From Streptomyces calvus (GTDB lineage Bacteria > Actinomycetota > Actinomycetes > Streptomycetales > Streptomycetaceae), in contig NZ_VCNP01000010.1 in the NCBI RefSeq assembly GCF_006782915.1, positions 415,049 to 479,048 on the forward strand: DNA of 64,000 bases. Direction: 5' to 3'. Position numbers and translations under genes: made by a program. The notes beneath the pieces were generated by a model. That model was not told the origin of the DNA and ran no database searches. It saw only the letters and a program-made list of their open reading frames with translations. This document shows, in pieces, positions 42,151-53,623 of this stretch; the stretch's first letter is position 1, and every line of letters starts with the position of its first letter.

Positions 42151-43014
42151 ATGGACGAGGCGCGGGCGCGGGACGTCCTGGCGGCGGCAGGCGTGCTGCC
42201 CGGTGCGGCGGCGGACGCGCGGCTGCTCGCCCTGGGCGAGAACGCGGTGTTCGCCGCCGGTGGTCTGGTCGTCAAGGTGGGCCGCGACGCCGAGCTGCTG
42301 GACCGGGCCCGCCGGGAGCTGGCCGTCGCGGGGTGGCTGGCGCGGGAGGGCGTGCCCGCGGTGCGGGCGGCCGAGCCGGAGGCGCTGCTGGTCGACGGGT
42401 GTCCGGTGACCGTGTGGCACCGGCTGCCGGAACCGGTGCGGCCCGCCGAACCCCGGGATCTGGCCGCACTGCTGCGGCTGGTCCACGCACTGCCCTCTCC
42501 GCCTTTCGCACTGCCGCCCCGCGAGCTGCTGGACGGTGTGGAACGCTGGCTGCGGCTCGCGGGCGACACGATCGACCCCGCGGACGCGGCGTATCTGCGC
42601 GAGCGCCGGGACGGTTTCGCCACGGCCGCCGCCGCGCTGACGCCTCATCTGCCGCCGGGGCCGGTCCACGGCGACGCGCTGCCCCGCAATGTGCACGTCG
42701 GGCCGGACGGGCCGGTCCTGGTCGACCTGGAGACCTTCTCCTCGGATCTGCGCGAGCACGACCTGGTGGTCATGGCGCTCTCCCACGACCGGTACGGGCT
42801 GCCGGACGAGGCGTACGCGTCCTTCACCGGGACCTACGGCTGGGACGTGCGCGCCTGGGAGGGCTGTGCGGTGCTGCGCGGCGCGCGGGAGACCGCCAGC
42901 TGCGCCTGGGTGGCGCAGCACGCGCCGGGCAACCCGAAGGCGCTGGCCGAGTTCGAGCGGCGGGTGGCGTCGCTGCGGGACGGCGACGAGACGGTGCGCT
43001 GGTACCCGTTCTGA
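42151..43014 (+). CDS. Aminoglycoside-phosphotransferase-family kinase
   Basis: A 287-residue small-molecule kinase of the APH/ChoK-like fold. The nucleotide lobe has LVVKVGRDAELLDRARRELA; the catalytic loop is HGDALPRNV and the metal-binding motif LVDLETF. All key residues are present, so it should be active. The substrate is unknown; many members do not act on aminoglycosides. GGAGG is 6 bases before ATG 42151. Confidence 0.88.
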   Translation: MDEARARDVLAAAGVLPGAAADARLLALGENAVFAAGGLVVKVGRDAELLDRARRELAVAGWLAREGVPAVRAAEPEALLVDGCPVTVWHRLPEPVRPAEPRDLAALLRLVHALPSPPFALPPRELLDGVERWLRLAGDTIDPADAAYLRERRDGFATAAAALTPHLPPGPVHGDALPRNVHVGPDGPVLVDLETFSSDLREHDLVVMALSHDRYGLPDEAYASFTGTYGWDVRAWEGCAVLRGARETASCAWVAQHAPGNPKALAEFERRVASLRDGDETVRWYPF

Positions 43015-43017
43015 AAC

Positions 43018-43048
43018 CGCACGGGCACCCGGTCGCAGGGACCGTGCG
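43018..43048. terminator. Hairpin between convergent genes
   Basis: CGCACGG (43018-43024) and CCGTGCG (43042-43048) pair just after the phosphotransferase stop; probably a bidirectional terminator. Confidence 0.45.
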
Positions 43049-43065
43049 CCGCGAACCGTGAGGGG

Positions 43066-43788
43066 TCAGACCGGCTCGCCCGCCGGCTCCCGCAGCGGCC
43101 AGGTGCCGTCGACCAGCGCGGTGGCGTCGCCCTTGCGGCGCAGGAAGGCCTGGAAGTCCGCCGCCCACGCGGCGTACCACTCGATCTGACGGCGGTGCAG
43201 TTCCGCCGGGCCGAGGGCCGCCACCTTGGGGTGACGGCCGGCTATCGCGCAGGCCAGCCGGGCCGCGGCGAGGGCGTCGGCGGTCGCGTCGTGCGCGGAG
43301 TCGAGGACGACGCCGTACTCCGCGCAGACCGCTTCGAGGTTGCGCTTGCCGCGCCGGTAGCGGTCGACGGAACGGTCGATGGTGTACGGGTCGATGACCG
43401 GTCCCGGCTCCGCGCCGTCCAGCCGGTCGCGCAGGGACGGCAGTCCGTACCGCCGCAGTTCGGCGGAGAGCAGCGAGAGGTCGAAGGCGGCGTTGTAGGC
43501 GACGACCGGCACGCCCGTCTTCCAGTAGCCGGTGAGGACGTCCGCTATGGCGTCGGCCACCCGGTCGGCGGGGCGGCCCTCGGAGGCCGCCCGCTCGTTG
43601 CTGATGCCGTGGACCGCCACCGCGTCGGCGGGGATCGGCACGCCCGGGTCGGCCAGCCATTCCCGGCGGCCCATCGGCTCCCCCGCCCTGACCTCGATCA
43701 CGGCGGCCGTGACGATCCGCGCCTCGCGCGGGTCGGTGCCCGTCGTCTCCAGGTCGAAGCCGACCAGCAGCTCCCGGTGCCAGCCCAT
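43066..43788 (-). CDS. DnaQ-like 3'-5' exonuclease (DEDDh)
   Basis: A 240-residue exonuclease domain protein. ExoI is GFDLETTGTDP, ExoII VVAYNAAFDLSLL and ExoIII HDATADALAAARLA, giving the DEDDh catalytic set. It probably trims DNA or RNA 3' ends; it stands alone and is not a polymerase subunit. The start at 43788 has a G-rich ribosome site about 8 bases upstream; the frame is open to 43854, but those codons look non-coding. Confidence 0.92.
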   Translation of the reverse strand: MGWHRELLVGFDLETTGTDPREARIVTAAVIEVRAGEPMGRREWLADPGVPIPADAVAVHGISNERAASEGRPADRVADAIADVLTGYWKTGVPVVAYNAAFDLSLLSAELRRYGLPSLRDRLDGAEPGPVIDPYTIDRSVDRYRRGKRNLEAVCAEYGVVLDSAHDATADALAAARLACAIAGRHPKVAALGPAELHRRQIEWYAAWAADFQAFLRRKGDATALVDGTWPLREPAGEPV

Positions 43789-43919
43789 GGGCTGCCCCCC
43801 TTCTGTGTGGTGCGTTCCCCCAGTGGTCTCCACCCTCGCACGCACCACTGACAATCAGAGGATCGCGTTCCGCTCAGCGGCCGGAGCAGGTCGCCACAGG
43901 ATCCCGCAGCACGGGGCGT

Positions 43920-45161
43920 TCACGACACCGGACGCGAATCCGCCCACATCAGCTCGAACTCCTCGCGGTAGGTGGGGAACAGCCCGCCTTCCTCGACCTC
44001 GCCGGGCTTGACCACTCTGGTCCCGTTGCGCAGGACCAGCACGGGTGCCTCCATGCCCCGGGTGCGGCGCAGGTGGTTCTGCACGACCGCGATGCCGTCC
44101 GACCCGTCGGCGTCCACGAGGTAGGCCGTGCAGCGGGGCGTCTCGTCGTACACCTGGATCTCGAAGGCGCCCGGGTCGCGCAGCCGGGACCGCACCCTGC
44201 GCATGTGCAGGATGTTCATCTCGACGGCACGGCCGAGCTCGCCGCGCTTGATGCCGAGCTCGCGCTCGCGCCGCTTGACCGCGCTGGAGGCCGGGTTGAG
44301 GAACAGCAGCCGCACCCGGCAGCCGGACTCGGCGAGCCGCACCAGCCGGCGCCCGGAGAAGTTCTGCACCAGCAAATTGAGGCCGATGCCGATGGCGTCC
44401 AGCCGGCGGGCGCCGCCGAACATGTCCTCGGCCGGGAACTGGCGCAGCAGCCGCACCCGGTCGGGGTGGACGGCGACGACGTCGGCGTACCGGTCGCCGA
44501 TCAGGTCCTCGACCGCGTCGACGGGCAGCCGGCGGGCGGACGGCACGTCCCCGCCGGCGCCGAGCATCTCCAGCAGCCGCGCGGAGGCCCGTTCGGCCTG
44601 GCTGAGGACCGCCTCGGACAGGGCGCGGTTGCGGGAGACGACGTTCCGGGTGACCTCCAGCTCGTCCAGGGCGAGCTCGACGTCACGGCGGTCGTCGAAG
44701 TACGGCTCGAAGCACGGCCAGTGCTGCACCATCAGCTCGCGCAGCTGCGGCAGCGTGAGGAAGGACAGCACGTTGTCGTCGGCCGGGTCGAGCAGATAGC
44801 CCTTGCGGCGGCTGACCTCGCGCACCGCGACCGCGCGCTGCACCCACTCCTGCCCGGCGGGTCCGGCGGCGGCCACCACCCAGTCGTCGCCGTGCACCGG
44901 CTCGTACACGGGCCGCAGCACGGCGGCCACGACCGCGCGCAGCCGCTGCTCGACGAGGTTCAGCCAGATGTAGGCGCGGCCGGCCCGCTGGGCGCGGGTG
45001 CGCACCTCGCGCCAGGCGTCCGCGCCCCAGTCCAGTTCCGGCCCGATCGAGCCCGCGTCCATCGGCCGTGCCAGGGACACCGCACCGGGCGGGACGTCCG
45101 TGGAACTGCTCCCCTCGTGACCCTCGTCACCAGGGGGCAGTTCCAGCCCTCCCGAGCCCAC
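43920..45161 (-). CDS. SAV2148-type HEPN-domain protein
   Basis: A 413-residue protein. After a variable acidic N-terminus comes the helical region WREVRTRAQRAGRAYIWLNL, VEQRLRAVVAAVLRPVYEPV, annotated in Streptomyces as a HEPN domain, and a C-terminal part of PLD/phosphotransfer-like look (LVRLAESGCRVRLLFLNPAS, FEIQVYDETPRCTAYLVDAD). From memory it is highly conserved in the genus. The canonical HEPN RNase motif R-x4-6-H is not obvious. The start could be GTG 45161 or GTG 45191; the first gives the usual GSGGLELPPGDEG N-terminus. The 302-bp gap upstream (45162-45463) shows no gene. Confidence 0.8.
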   Translation of the reverse strand: MGSGGLELPPGDEGHEGSSSTDVPPGAVSLARPMDAGSIGPELDWGADAWREVRTRAQRAGRAYIWLNLVEQRLRAVVAAVLRPVYEPVHGDDWVVAAAGPAGQEWVQRAVAVREVSRRKGYLLDPADDNVLSFLTLPQLRELMVQHWPCFEPYFDDRRDVELALDELEVTRNVVSRNRALSEAVLSQAERASARLLEMLGAGGDVPSARRLPVDAVEDLIGDRYADVVAVHPDRVRLLRQFPAEDMFGGARRLDAIGIGLNLLVQNFSGRRLVRLAESGCRVRLLFLNPASSAVKRRERELGIKRGELGRAVEMNILHMRRVRSRLRDPGAFEIQVYDETPRCTAYLVDADGSDGIAVVQNHLRRTRGMEAPVLVLRNGTRVVKPGEVEEGGLFPTYREEFELMWADSRPVS

Positions 45162-45463
45162 CCGCGCACCGCCTTCCGCTCCCCCGAGCACTCCCCGCTC
45201 CGACGATCAAGGAGAGTACTCCGCATGCGGCGCACGGTGCAGCCCGATGGACAGGGTCGTTTCCCAACTTCCCTCAACCAAGCGACCGTTCCGCCCCGCG
45301 GGCCGGTGGAAGTGAGCGGATTCATAGTGTGCTCGGGGCCGGTCCGGGGTCGTGGGAGGAAAAGACGCGGGTAAGGGATGGTTCCCGCCCTTTCGGGGAG
45401 ACTCGTGAAGACTCGGAGCCCAGGCGCCCCCACCGGCGCCGTACACCTGAAAGAGTCGTGTCC

Positions 45464-47689
<2,226 letters not shown>

Positions 47690-47695
47690 GTCACC

Positions 47696-50095
47696 ATGAC
47701 CCCTGAGCGTCCTGACCCGGCGGTGCCCACGGCCACCTACCGGCTGCAGCTGCAGCCCGGCTTCCCGTTCGCGGCGGCGGCGGACGCCGTGCCGTACGTG
47801 GCCTCGCTCGGCGTGTCCCACCTGCACCTGTCGCCCGTCCTGGAGGCCGTGCCCGGCTCGGCGCACGGCTACGACGTGGTGGACCACACGCGCGTGCGCG
47901 AGGAGCTGGGCGGCGAGGAGGGACTGCGGCGGCTGGCGCGCACCGCGCGGGAGCACGGGCTCGGCCTGGTCGTGGACATCGTCCCGAACCACATGGCGAT
48001 GTCCCCGCGCCACAACCGCGCCCTGTGGGAGGTGCTGCGCGACGGGCCCACCTCGCGGTACGCCCGGTGGTTCGACATCGACTGGGAGGCGCAGGGCGGG
48101 CAACTGCTGCTGCCGGTGCTCGGCGGGCCGCTCGGCGCGGAGCTCGGCCGGCTCACGGCCGACGGCGACGTGCTGCGCTACCACGACCACGCCTTCCCGT
48201 TGCGGGAGGGCACCGCCGGGCTGCCGCTGCCGCAGCTGCTGGACGCCCAGTGGTACCGGCCCGTGTGGTGGCGCCTGGCCCGCACCGAGCTGAACTACCG
48301 GCGGTTCTTCAGCATCTCCGAGCTGATCGGGGTGCGGGTGGAGGACCCCGAGGTGTTCGAGGCGACGCACGCCACGGTCCTGCGGCTGCTGCACGAGGGC
48401 GTGATCGACGGGCTGCGCATCGACCACCCCGACGGGCTCGCGGACCCGGACGGCTATCTGCGGCGGCTGCACGAGGCGACGGGCGGCCGGTGGACGGTGG
48501 TGGAGAAGATCCTCGCCGACGCGGAGCGGCTGCCCGCCTCCTGGCCCGTCGCGGGCACCACCGGCTACGACGCCCTGCGCCATGTGGACGGCCTGTTCAC
48601 CGACCCGGAGGGGCACGGGGAGCTGCTGGACCGCTACCGGCGGTTCGCGGCCCCGCAGACGGACCGGGGCGGCGACTGGGACGCCACGGTACGGCGGGCC
48701 GCGTACAAGGTGCTCACGCACGAGCTGGCCACCGAGGTGGACCGGCTCACCCGGGTGGCGAGCCGGCTGTGCGCGGCCTCGCCGGAGCCCGCGCTGCGCG
48801 ACCGCGCGCCCTGGGCGCTGCGCACCGCCCTCCAGGAGCTGCTGGTGCGGCTGGAGGTGTACCGCCCCTACTCCTGCGTGGACGCGGCCTCCGTGGTCAC
48901 CGAGGAGGCCGCCGCCGAGGCCCGGCTCGCCTTCGCCGTGCCCGAGGAGGCGGGCGCGGTGGACGTCGTACGGGATCTGGTGCTCGGGCGGTACGGGGAC
49001 GGGCCGGGGCACGTGGAGTTCCGTACGCGGTTCGCGCAGACCGCGTCGGCGCTGCGGGCCAAGTCCGTGGAGGACACGGCGTTCTACCGCTATGTGCCGC
49101 TGCTGTCGGCGAACGAGGTGGGCGGCGACCCCGGCAGCCCCGCGGTGTCCCCCGAGCGGTTCCACGCGTACTGCGCGCGCGTGCAGCGCGACTGGCCGGC
49201 CACCGGCACGGTCGTCACGACGCACGACACCAAGCGCAGCGCCGATGTGCGGGCGGCGCTGGAGGTGCTCACCGAGTGCCCGGGGCGCTGGGCGGAGCTG
49301 CTGTCGGAGGTGACCCGCACCGGCGAGGGCCTGCCGGACGCGCAGCTGGCCTGGGCGGCCTGGCAGACGGTGTTCGGGCTGGGCCCGGCCGAGGAGGAGC
49401 GGGTCCGGGGGGCGCTGCTGAAGCACGTGCGCGAGGCCGGGCTGTACACCAGCTGGACCGAACAGGAACCGCCGTACGAGGAGGCGGTGGAGCGGTACGT
49501 CGCGGCGGGGCCGTGCGGGCCGCCCGGCGAGAAGGCCGCGGCCTTCCGCGCCGCGCTGGAACCGCACATCCGGGCGAACGTGCTGGGCACGGCGCTGGTG
49601 CACCTGACGATGCCGGGGGTGCCCGACCTCTACCAGGGCACGGAGCACGAGTACCGGGCGCTGGTCGACCCGGACAACCGGCGCCCGGTGGCCTTCCCGT
49701 CCGGGCCGTACGAACCGCCCGCCGGTCCTGATGCCGAGGCGGACGCCGACGGTCTTTCGGCGGCCAAGGAGCGGGTGACGCGTGCCGCGCTGCGGCTGCG
49801 GGCGCGGCGGCCGGAGGTGTTCGGCACCAGCGCCTCCTACGCGCCGCTGTCCGCCGAGGGCCCGGCGGCGGTGCACTGCGCGGCGTTCGTCCGGTCCGGC
49901 GCGGTGCTCACCGCCGTGACCCGTCTGTCGCTGCGGCTGGCGGAGGCGGGCGGCTGGCGCGGGACACGGCTGCCGCTGCCGCCGGGACGCTGGGGCGACG
50001 TGCTGGCGCCGGGGCGGGAGTTCACCGGCCACGCGCCGCCGGCGGAACTGTTCGGGCCGCTGCCGGTGGCGCTGCTGGAACGGGTCCCGGACTGA
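47696..50095 (+). CDS. treY: Malto-oligosyltrehalose synthase
   Basis: A 799-residue GH13 enzyme that turns the reducing end of a maltodextrin into a trehalose unit. Signature stretches: TATYRLQLQPGFPFAAAADA, LSPVLEAVPGSAHGYDVVDH, VDIVPNHMA, the nucleophile in GLRIDHPDGLADP and the TreY-specific AKSVEDTAFYRYVPLLSANE. It acts in the cytoplasm between GlgX and TreZ. treZ is 4 kb downstream on the same strand, separated by peptidase genes. Confidence 0.95.
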   Translation: MTPERPDPAVPTATYRLQLQPGFPFAAAADAVPYVASLGVSHLHLSPVLEAVPGSAHGYDVVDHTRVREELGGEEGLRRLARTAREHGLGLVVDIVPNHMAMSPRHNRALWEVLRDGPTSRYARWFDIDWEAQGGQLLLPVLGGPLGAELGRLTADGDVLRYHDHAFPLREGTAGLPLPQLLDAQWYRPVWWRLARTELNYRRFFSISELIGVRVEDPEVFEATHATVLRLLHEGVIDGLRIDHPDGLADPDGYLRRLHEATGGRWTVVEKILADAERLPASWPVAGTTGYDALRHVDGLFTDPEGHGELLDRYRRFAAPQTDRGGDWDATVRRAAYKVLTHELATEVDRLTRVASRLCAASPEPALRDRAPWALRTALQELLVRLEVYRPYSCVDAASVVTEEAAAEARLAFAVPEEAGAVDVVRDLVLGRYGDGPGHVEFRTRFAQTASALRAKSVEDTAFYRYVPLLSANEVGGDPGSPAVSPERFHAYCARVQRDWPATGTVVTTHDTKRSADVRAALEVLTECPGRWAELLSEVTRTGEGLPDAQLAWAAWQTVFGLGPAEEERVRGALLKHVREAGLYTSWTEQEPPYEEAVERYVAAGPCGPPGEKAAAFRAALEPHIRANVLGTALVHLTMPGVPDLYQGTEHEYRALVDPDNRRPVAFPSGPYEPPAGPDAEADADGLSAAKERVTRAALRLRARRPEVFGTSASYAPLSAEGPAAVHCAAFVRSGAVLTAVTRLSLRLAEAGGWRGTRLPLPPGRWGDVLAPGREFTGHAPPAELFGPLPVALLERVPD

Positions 50096-50239
50096 CGGCC
50101 GCGCCGGCGGTCGCGCCCGCGCACAGGGCCCGGCGGACCCCCGCGCCCGGCCCCCCGTGGCAACTCCCGCCGCGCCCTTGACACCACCTCCCGGCCGTGG
50201 GGTACTGCGCAGTGCGGATTCATGTGGTCGTGACGGGGG

Positions 50240-51490
50240 GTGGGTCCGCTGCCCGAGCTGCGCTATCCGACCGTGACCGAACTGGTCTCCTGCTCCCGCG
50301 CGCTGACCCTGCGATGGCCCGGTCTGTGCGCACTGCGGCAGGTGGGGGTCTCCCGCGCGGGCCGGCCGCTGCACCTGCTGTCCGTGGGACACGCCCGCCG
50401 TGCCGTGCTGGTGGTCGCGGGCGCCCACGCCAACGAGCCGGCCGGCGGCGGCACGCTGCTCGCGCTGGCCCGGCGGACCCTCCTGGAGCCGCACCTGCGC
50501 GAGGACACGTCCTGGCACTTCCTGCTGTGCGCGGACCCCGACGGGGCGAGCCTGCACACGACGCCGGCGCCGCGCAGCCTGTACGACTACCACCTGGGGT
50601 TCTTCCGTCCCGCCGGGCCGGAGCAGCCCGAGTGGGCGCCGTCGGTGCTGCCCCCGGACCGGCTGCCGCCCGAGACCCGTGCCCTGACCGGGGTCATCGA
50701 CGAGGTGAAGCCCTATCTCCAGGTGTCCCTGCACGGCACCGAACTGGGCGGCAGCTGGGTGCAGTTGACCGGGGACCTGCCCGGTCTGGCCGAGCCGTTC
50801 GCCAAGTCCGCGGCGCAGCTGCACATTCCGGTGGAGACGGGCGCCTCCGACGCGGCGGGCTGGCCGGCGTCCGGTCCCGGGGTGCACGTGATGCCGGCGC
50901 CGGAGGCCGCCCCGGCCTATCCGAGCCTCACCGACGACGCGCGGCACAGCACCTGGTACGACGTGCACCGGTACGGCGGTCTGACCGCGGTGATCGAGGT
51001 GCCGATGTGGGCGAGCGACCTGGTGGACGACCCGGCTCCGCATCCGGCGCCGGACGCGGCGATGCGGCGGCTCGCGGACCGGCTGCTGCAGGACGCGGAG
51101 GAGGTGCGGCGGGTGCTGGAGGAGGTACGGCCGCGGCACGCGGAGGCCGACGACCCGCTGCTGCGGGCGGCCGCCTGGGGTCTTGAGCTGGTGCCGGGGC
51201 TGGCCGCCGACCTGGTCCGCACGCCGCCGGCCGACGGCACCCGGGCGTACGTGGGCAGTGTGGACGCGTTCGCGCGCCGGGTGCCGCTCCGGGCGGCGGC
51301 GATGTTGCGACGGGCGCTGGCCGGGACCGACGCGCACGCGGCGGCGAGGCTGGACCGCCTGGTCGCGCACTGGAGCGACGCCTTCGCCGCGCGTTTCCAG
51401 GCGCGCTGGGTGCCCGTGGAGCACCAGGTCGAGCACCAGTCCCGCACGGTGGTGGCGGCGGCCCGGCAGGCACGCGACCGGGCCCCCTGA
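50240..51490 (+). CDS. M14-like zinc carboxypeptidase family protein (copy A)
   Basis: A 416-residue protein with the M14 zinc-site motif GAHANEP (His and Glu of HxxE), DEVKPYLQVSLHGTELG for the third ligand His, and VIEVPMW at the place of the catalytic Glu. There is no signal peptide. The protein at 52154-53503 on the other strand is clearly related along its length (ANEP, SLHG, DLPGL, PMW and a similar C-terminus), so the two are an inverted duplicated pair. The start is GTG 50240 after a G-rich site. The substrate is unknown. The gap 50096-50239 has no gene. Confidence 0.82.
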   Translation: MGPLPELRYPTVTELVSCSRALTLRWPGLCALRQVGVSRAGRPLHLLSVGHARRAVLVVAGAHANEPAGGGTLLALARRTLLEPHLREDTSWHFLLCADPDGASLHTTPAPRSLYDYHLGFFRPAGPEQPEWAPSVLPPDRLPPETRALTGVIDEVKPYLQVSLHGTELGGSWVQLTGDLPGLAEPFAKSAAQLHIPVETGASDAAGWPASGPGVHVMPAPEAAPAYPSLTDDARHSTWYDVHRYGGLTAVIEVPMWASDLVDDPAPHPAPDAAMRRLADRLLQDAEEVRRVLEEVRPRHAEADDPLLRAAAWGLELVPGLAADLVRTPPADGTRAYVGSVDAFARRVPLRAAAMLRRALAGTDAHAAARLDRLVAHWSDAFAARFQARWVPVEHQVEHQSRTVVAAARQARDRAP

Positions 51491-51633
51491 CCGGCCCGTC
51501 CTGTCCGCGCCCGTACCGCGCCCGTACCGCGCCCGCCCGGCGCGGCTCCTGTCCGCGCCGGCCGTGTCCGTCCCGGCTCGCGACCTCGCCGAACCCGGAC
51601 CCATGCCGACCGGGGCCCGTGCCGGCCGGCCCG

Positions 51634-51695
51634 GTGCCGACCGAGCCGGTGCCGACCCGGACCCGCGCCGACCGAGCCGGTGCCGACCCGGACCC
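51634..51695. repeat. Two copies of a 31-bp tandem repeat
   Basis: Copies start at 51634 and 51665 and differ at one base; a partial third follows at 51696. The core is GCCGACCGAGCCGGTGCCGA. It lies in the 250-bp gap between convergent genes. Confidence 0.6.
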
Positions 51696-51740
51696 GTGCC
51701 GGCCCCGACTGCTCCGGCTCCCGTCCGTGCCGGGCCGCCG

Positions 51741-52157
51741 TCAGGCGTGGTCCAGGGCGAAGACCGAGCCGGTGCGGGCCGCCAGCAGACAGGAGTTGGC
51801 GAAGGTCTCGATGTACTCGACGGGCTCTCCGCGCCACGTCCCGTGCGCCTGCGCGGTCACCGGGGCGAAGACCATCGGGCAGTGCGCGTCCTTCGCCGGG
51901 ATGGCCTGGATGCGCCCGTCCGCCGCGTCGAGTTCGGCGCAGGCCTCGGCGGCGTGCCGGTGGCCGCGGGGCGGGTCGCAGAGCAGCAGGCTGCCGCTCT
52001 CGGCGCCGGAGGGCGTATCGCCGTGGCTGACGGTGAGCAGCAGACGGCTCTCCGGGGCGGGATGGCCGGTGTCCGCCGGGGCGGGCGCGGCGCAGGCGAG
52101 CAGGACCAGGGCGGCGAGCAGTCCCGCCCGCATCGTTCTCAGTGCGGTGTGCGTCAT
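51741..52157 (-). CDS. Streptomyces subtilisin inhibitor (SSI family)
   Basis: A 138-residue secreted inhibitor. The signal peptide (residues 1 to about 28, ending APAPA) precedes an SSI domain with four cysteines (60, 73, 93, 123) for two disulfides. The reactive-site stretch CPMVFAPV has Met95-Val96 at P1-P1', the same Cys-Pro-Met-Val as classical SSI; WRGEPVEYIETFANSC and the end TGSVFAL are typical. It should inhibit subtilisin-like and trypsin-like proteases outside the cell. ATG 52157 overlaps the stop of the M14-like gene (ATGA), an unusual coupling. Confidence 0.9.
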   Translation of the reverse strand: MTHTALRTMRAGLLAALVLLACAAPAPADTGHPAPESRLLLTVSHGDTPSGAESGSLLLCDPPRGHRHAAEACAELDAADGRIQAIPAKDAHCPMVFAPVTAQAHGTWRGEPVEYIETFANSCLLAARTGSVFALDHA

Positions 52158-53503
52158 TCCCGGTGCATCGGCACGGCGGTCCCGGGACCCCAGTCCCGCT
52201 CACCCGAACGGGAGGGTCCGCGCGGCCGGCGCACGGCCAGGGCGAAGGCGGCGAGCACGACCCGGGCCTGGTACTCGGCCTGGCGCTCCACCGGGATCCA
52301 GCGCGCCCGGCAGCCGTCCCGGTAGTCCGCGCACCGGGCGTCGATCAGCCGGTCCAGCTGCGGCAGCGCCCCGGCCGGGTCGTGCCCGGCGCGGCTGACC
52401 AGCTGGTGCAGCAGTCCGGCGGTGCGCAGCACGACCCGCCGTCCGGCCAGCCGCAGCGCGGTGAGGCCGGCGGTGGTCAGCAGCGGCAGCGGATCGGCGG
52501 ACGGGCCGGTGTCGGGGTCCCAGGCGTCGGCGAGTCCGGGGCAGACCAGTAAGTAGTCGTCGACCGGGGCGAGCAGCCGCGCCGCGTCCGGTACGGCGGC
52601 GAGGTGCGGCCTGATCCGGTCGGTGAGGTCGGCCAGCAGCCGGGTGTCCTCGCGCAGGGTGCGGCTGACGGCGCGCCGTTCCGCCGCCGGGCCGGGGTGC
52701 GGGGAGCCGTCGGCGACGGCCGCGACGCCCCACATGGGCGCCTCGACGACGGCGGTGAGCGTGCCGTGCCGGTGCGGGTGGAACCAGGTCGACTCGACGG
52801 CGGCCTCGGTGATGGCGGCGGCCAGGGTGCCGCGGTGCGGCGGGGGGATGCGGTAGACGGCGGGGCCGAGGCGGGGCCAGTACAGGGCGTCGTAGGCGCC
52901 GAGTTCGCGCGGGATGCCGAGGCGGGCCGCGACGCCGGCGACGCGCCGGTCGAGGCCCGGCAGGTCACGGGTGAGTTCGACGAATCCGCCGCCGACGTCG
53001 ACGCCGTGCAGGGAGCACTGCAGGACGGGCCGCAGTTCGTCCTGGAGGGCGAGCAGGGCGCGGGTCTCCGGCAGTGCGGCGGCCGCGGCGCCGTCGGGCA
53101 GCCATTCGGGTTGTTCCAGGAAGCCCGGCCGGAAGAAGTTCCGGTAGTGGTGGCCGAGGGAGTAGGGGCCGGTCAGCCAGCGTTCGTTGCGGCGCAGTCC
53201 GTCGGGGTCCAGGCAGAGCAGCAGGTTCCAGGTGGTGTCGGTGCCCGCGGTGAGCCAGGGGTCGGCCAGTGCGCGTTCGGCCAGCCGGAGCACGGTGGCG
53301 CCGCCGACGGGCTCGTTGGCGTGCGGCCCGGCGACGACGAGGACCTGGCGGCTGCCGCGGCCGACGGAGAGCAGCCACAGCGGGATGCCCGCCCGGGAGG
53401 TGCCGACGCGGCGCAGCCGGGCGGCGGCGGGGTGGCGGGTGACGAGGGCGGCTGCGCGCGCGCCCAGTTCGTCGACGGTCGGGTAGCGCCGGAGGGGCGG
53501 CAG
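52154..53503 (-). CDS. M14-like zinc carboxypeptidase family protein (copy B), apparent CTG start
   Basis: A 449-residue protein related to copy A. The zinc motif is GPHANEPVGG, followed by QCSLHGVDVGGGFVELTRD and VVEAPMWG. Homology to copy A begins at LPPLRRYPTVDEL, directly after a strong GGAGGT site (53514-53509), but the codon 5 bases after that site is CTG (53503-53501); no in-frame ATG, GTG or TTG exists between the upstream stop (in-frame TGA near 53540) and GTG 53293, which would remove the zinc site. So either CTG is used or an indel is present. Its stop overlaps the SSI start. Confidence 0.75.
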   Translation of the reverse strand: MPPLRRYPTVDELGARAAALVTRHPAAARLRRVGTSRAGIPLWLLSVGRGSRQVLVVAGPHANEPVGGATVLRLAERALADPWLTAGTDTTWNLLLCLDPDGLRRNERWLTGPYSLGHHYRNFFRPGFLEQPEWLPDGAAAAALPETRALLALQDELRPVLQCSLHGVDVGGGFVELTRDLPGLDRRVAGVAARLGIPRELGAYDALYWPRLGPAVYRIPPPHRGTLAAAITEAAVESTWFHPHRHGTLTAVVEAPMWGVAAVADGSPHPGPAAERRAVSRTLREDTRLLADLTDRIRPHLAAVPDAARLLAPVDDYLLVCPGLADAWDPDTGPSADPLPLLTTAGLTALRLAGRRVVLRTAGLLHQLVSRAGHDPAGALPQLDRLIDARCADYRDGCRARWIPVERQAEYQARVVLAAFALAVRRPRGPSRSGERDWGPGTAVPMHRE

Positions 53504-53623
53504 GGCACACCTCCACGTGGGGGCGCCGTCGTCTCACCGGGTGTGGACGAGATACGCACAGTCAGTCACGACGTCCGGGGATACGTCAACACCGCGCCGT
53601 GCGCGGGGAGGTGGCGGCGGAGG

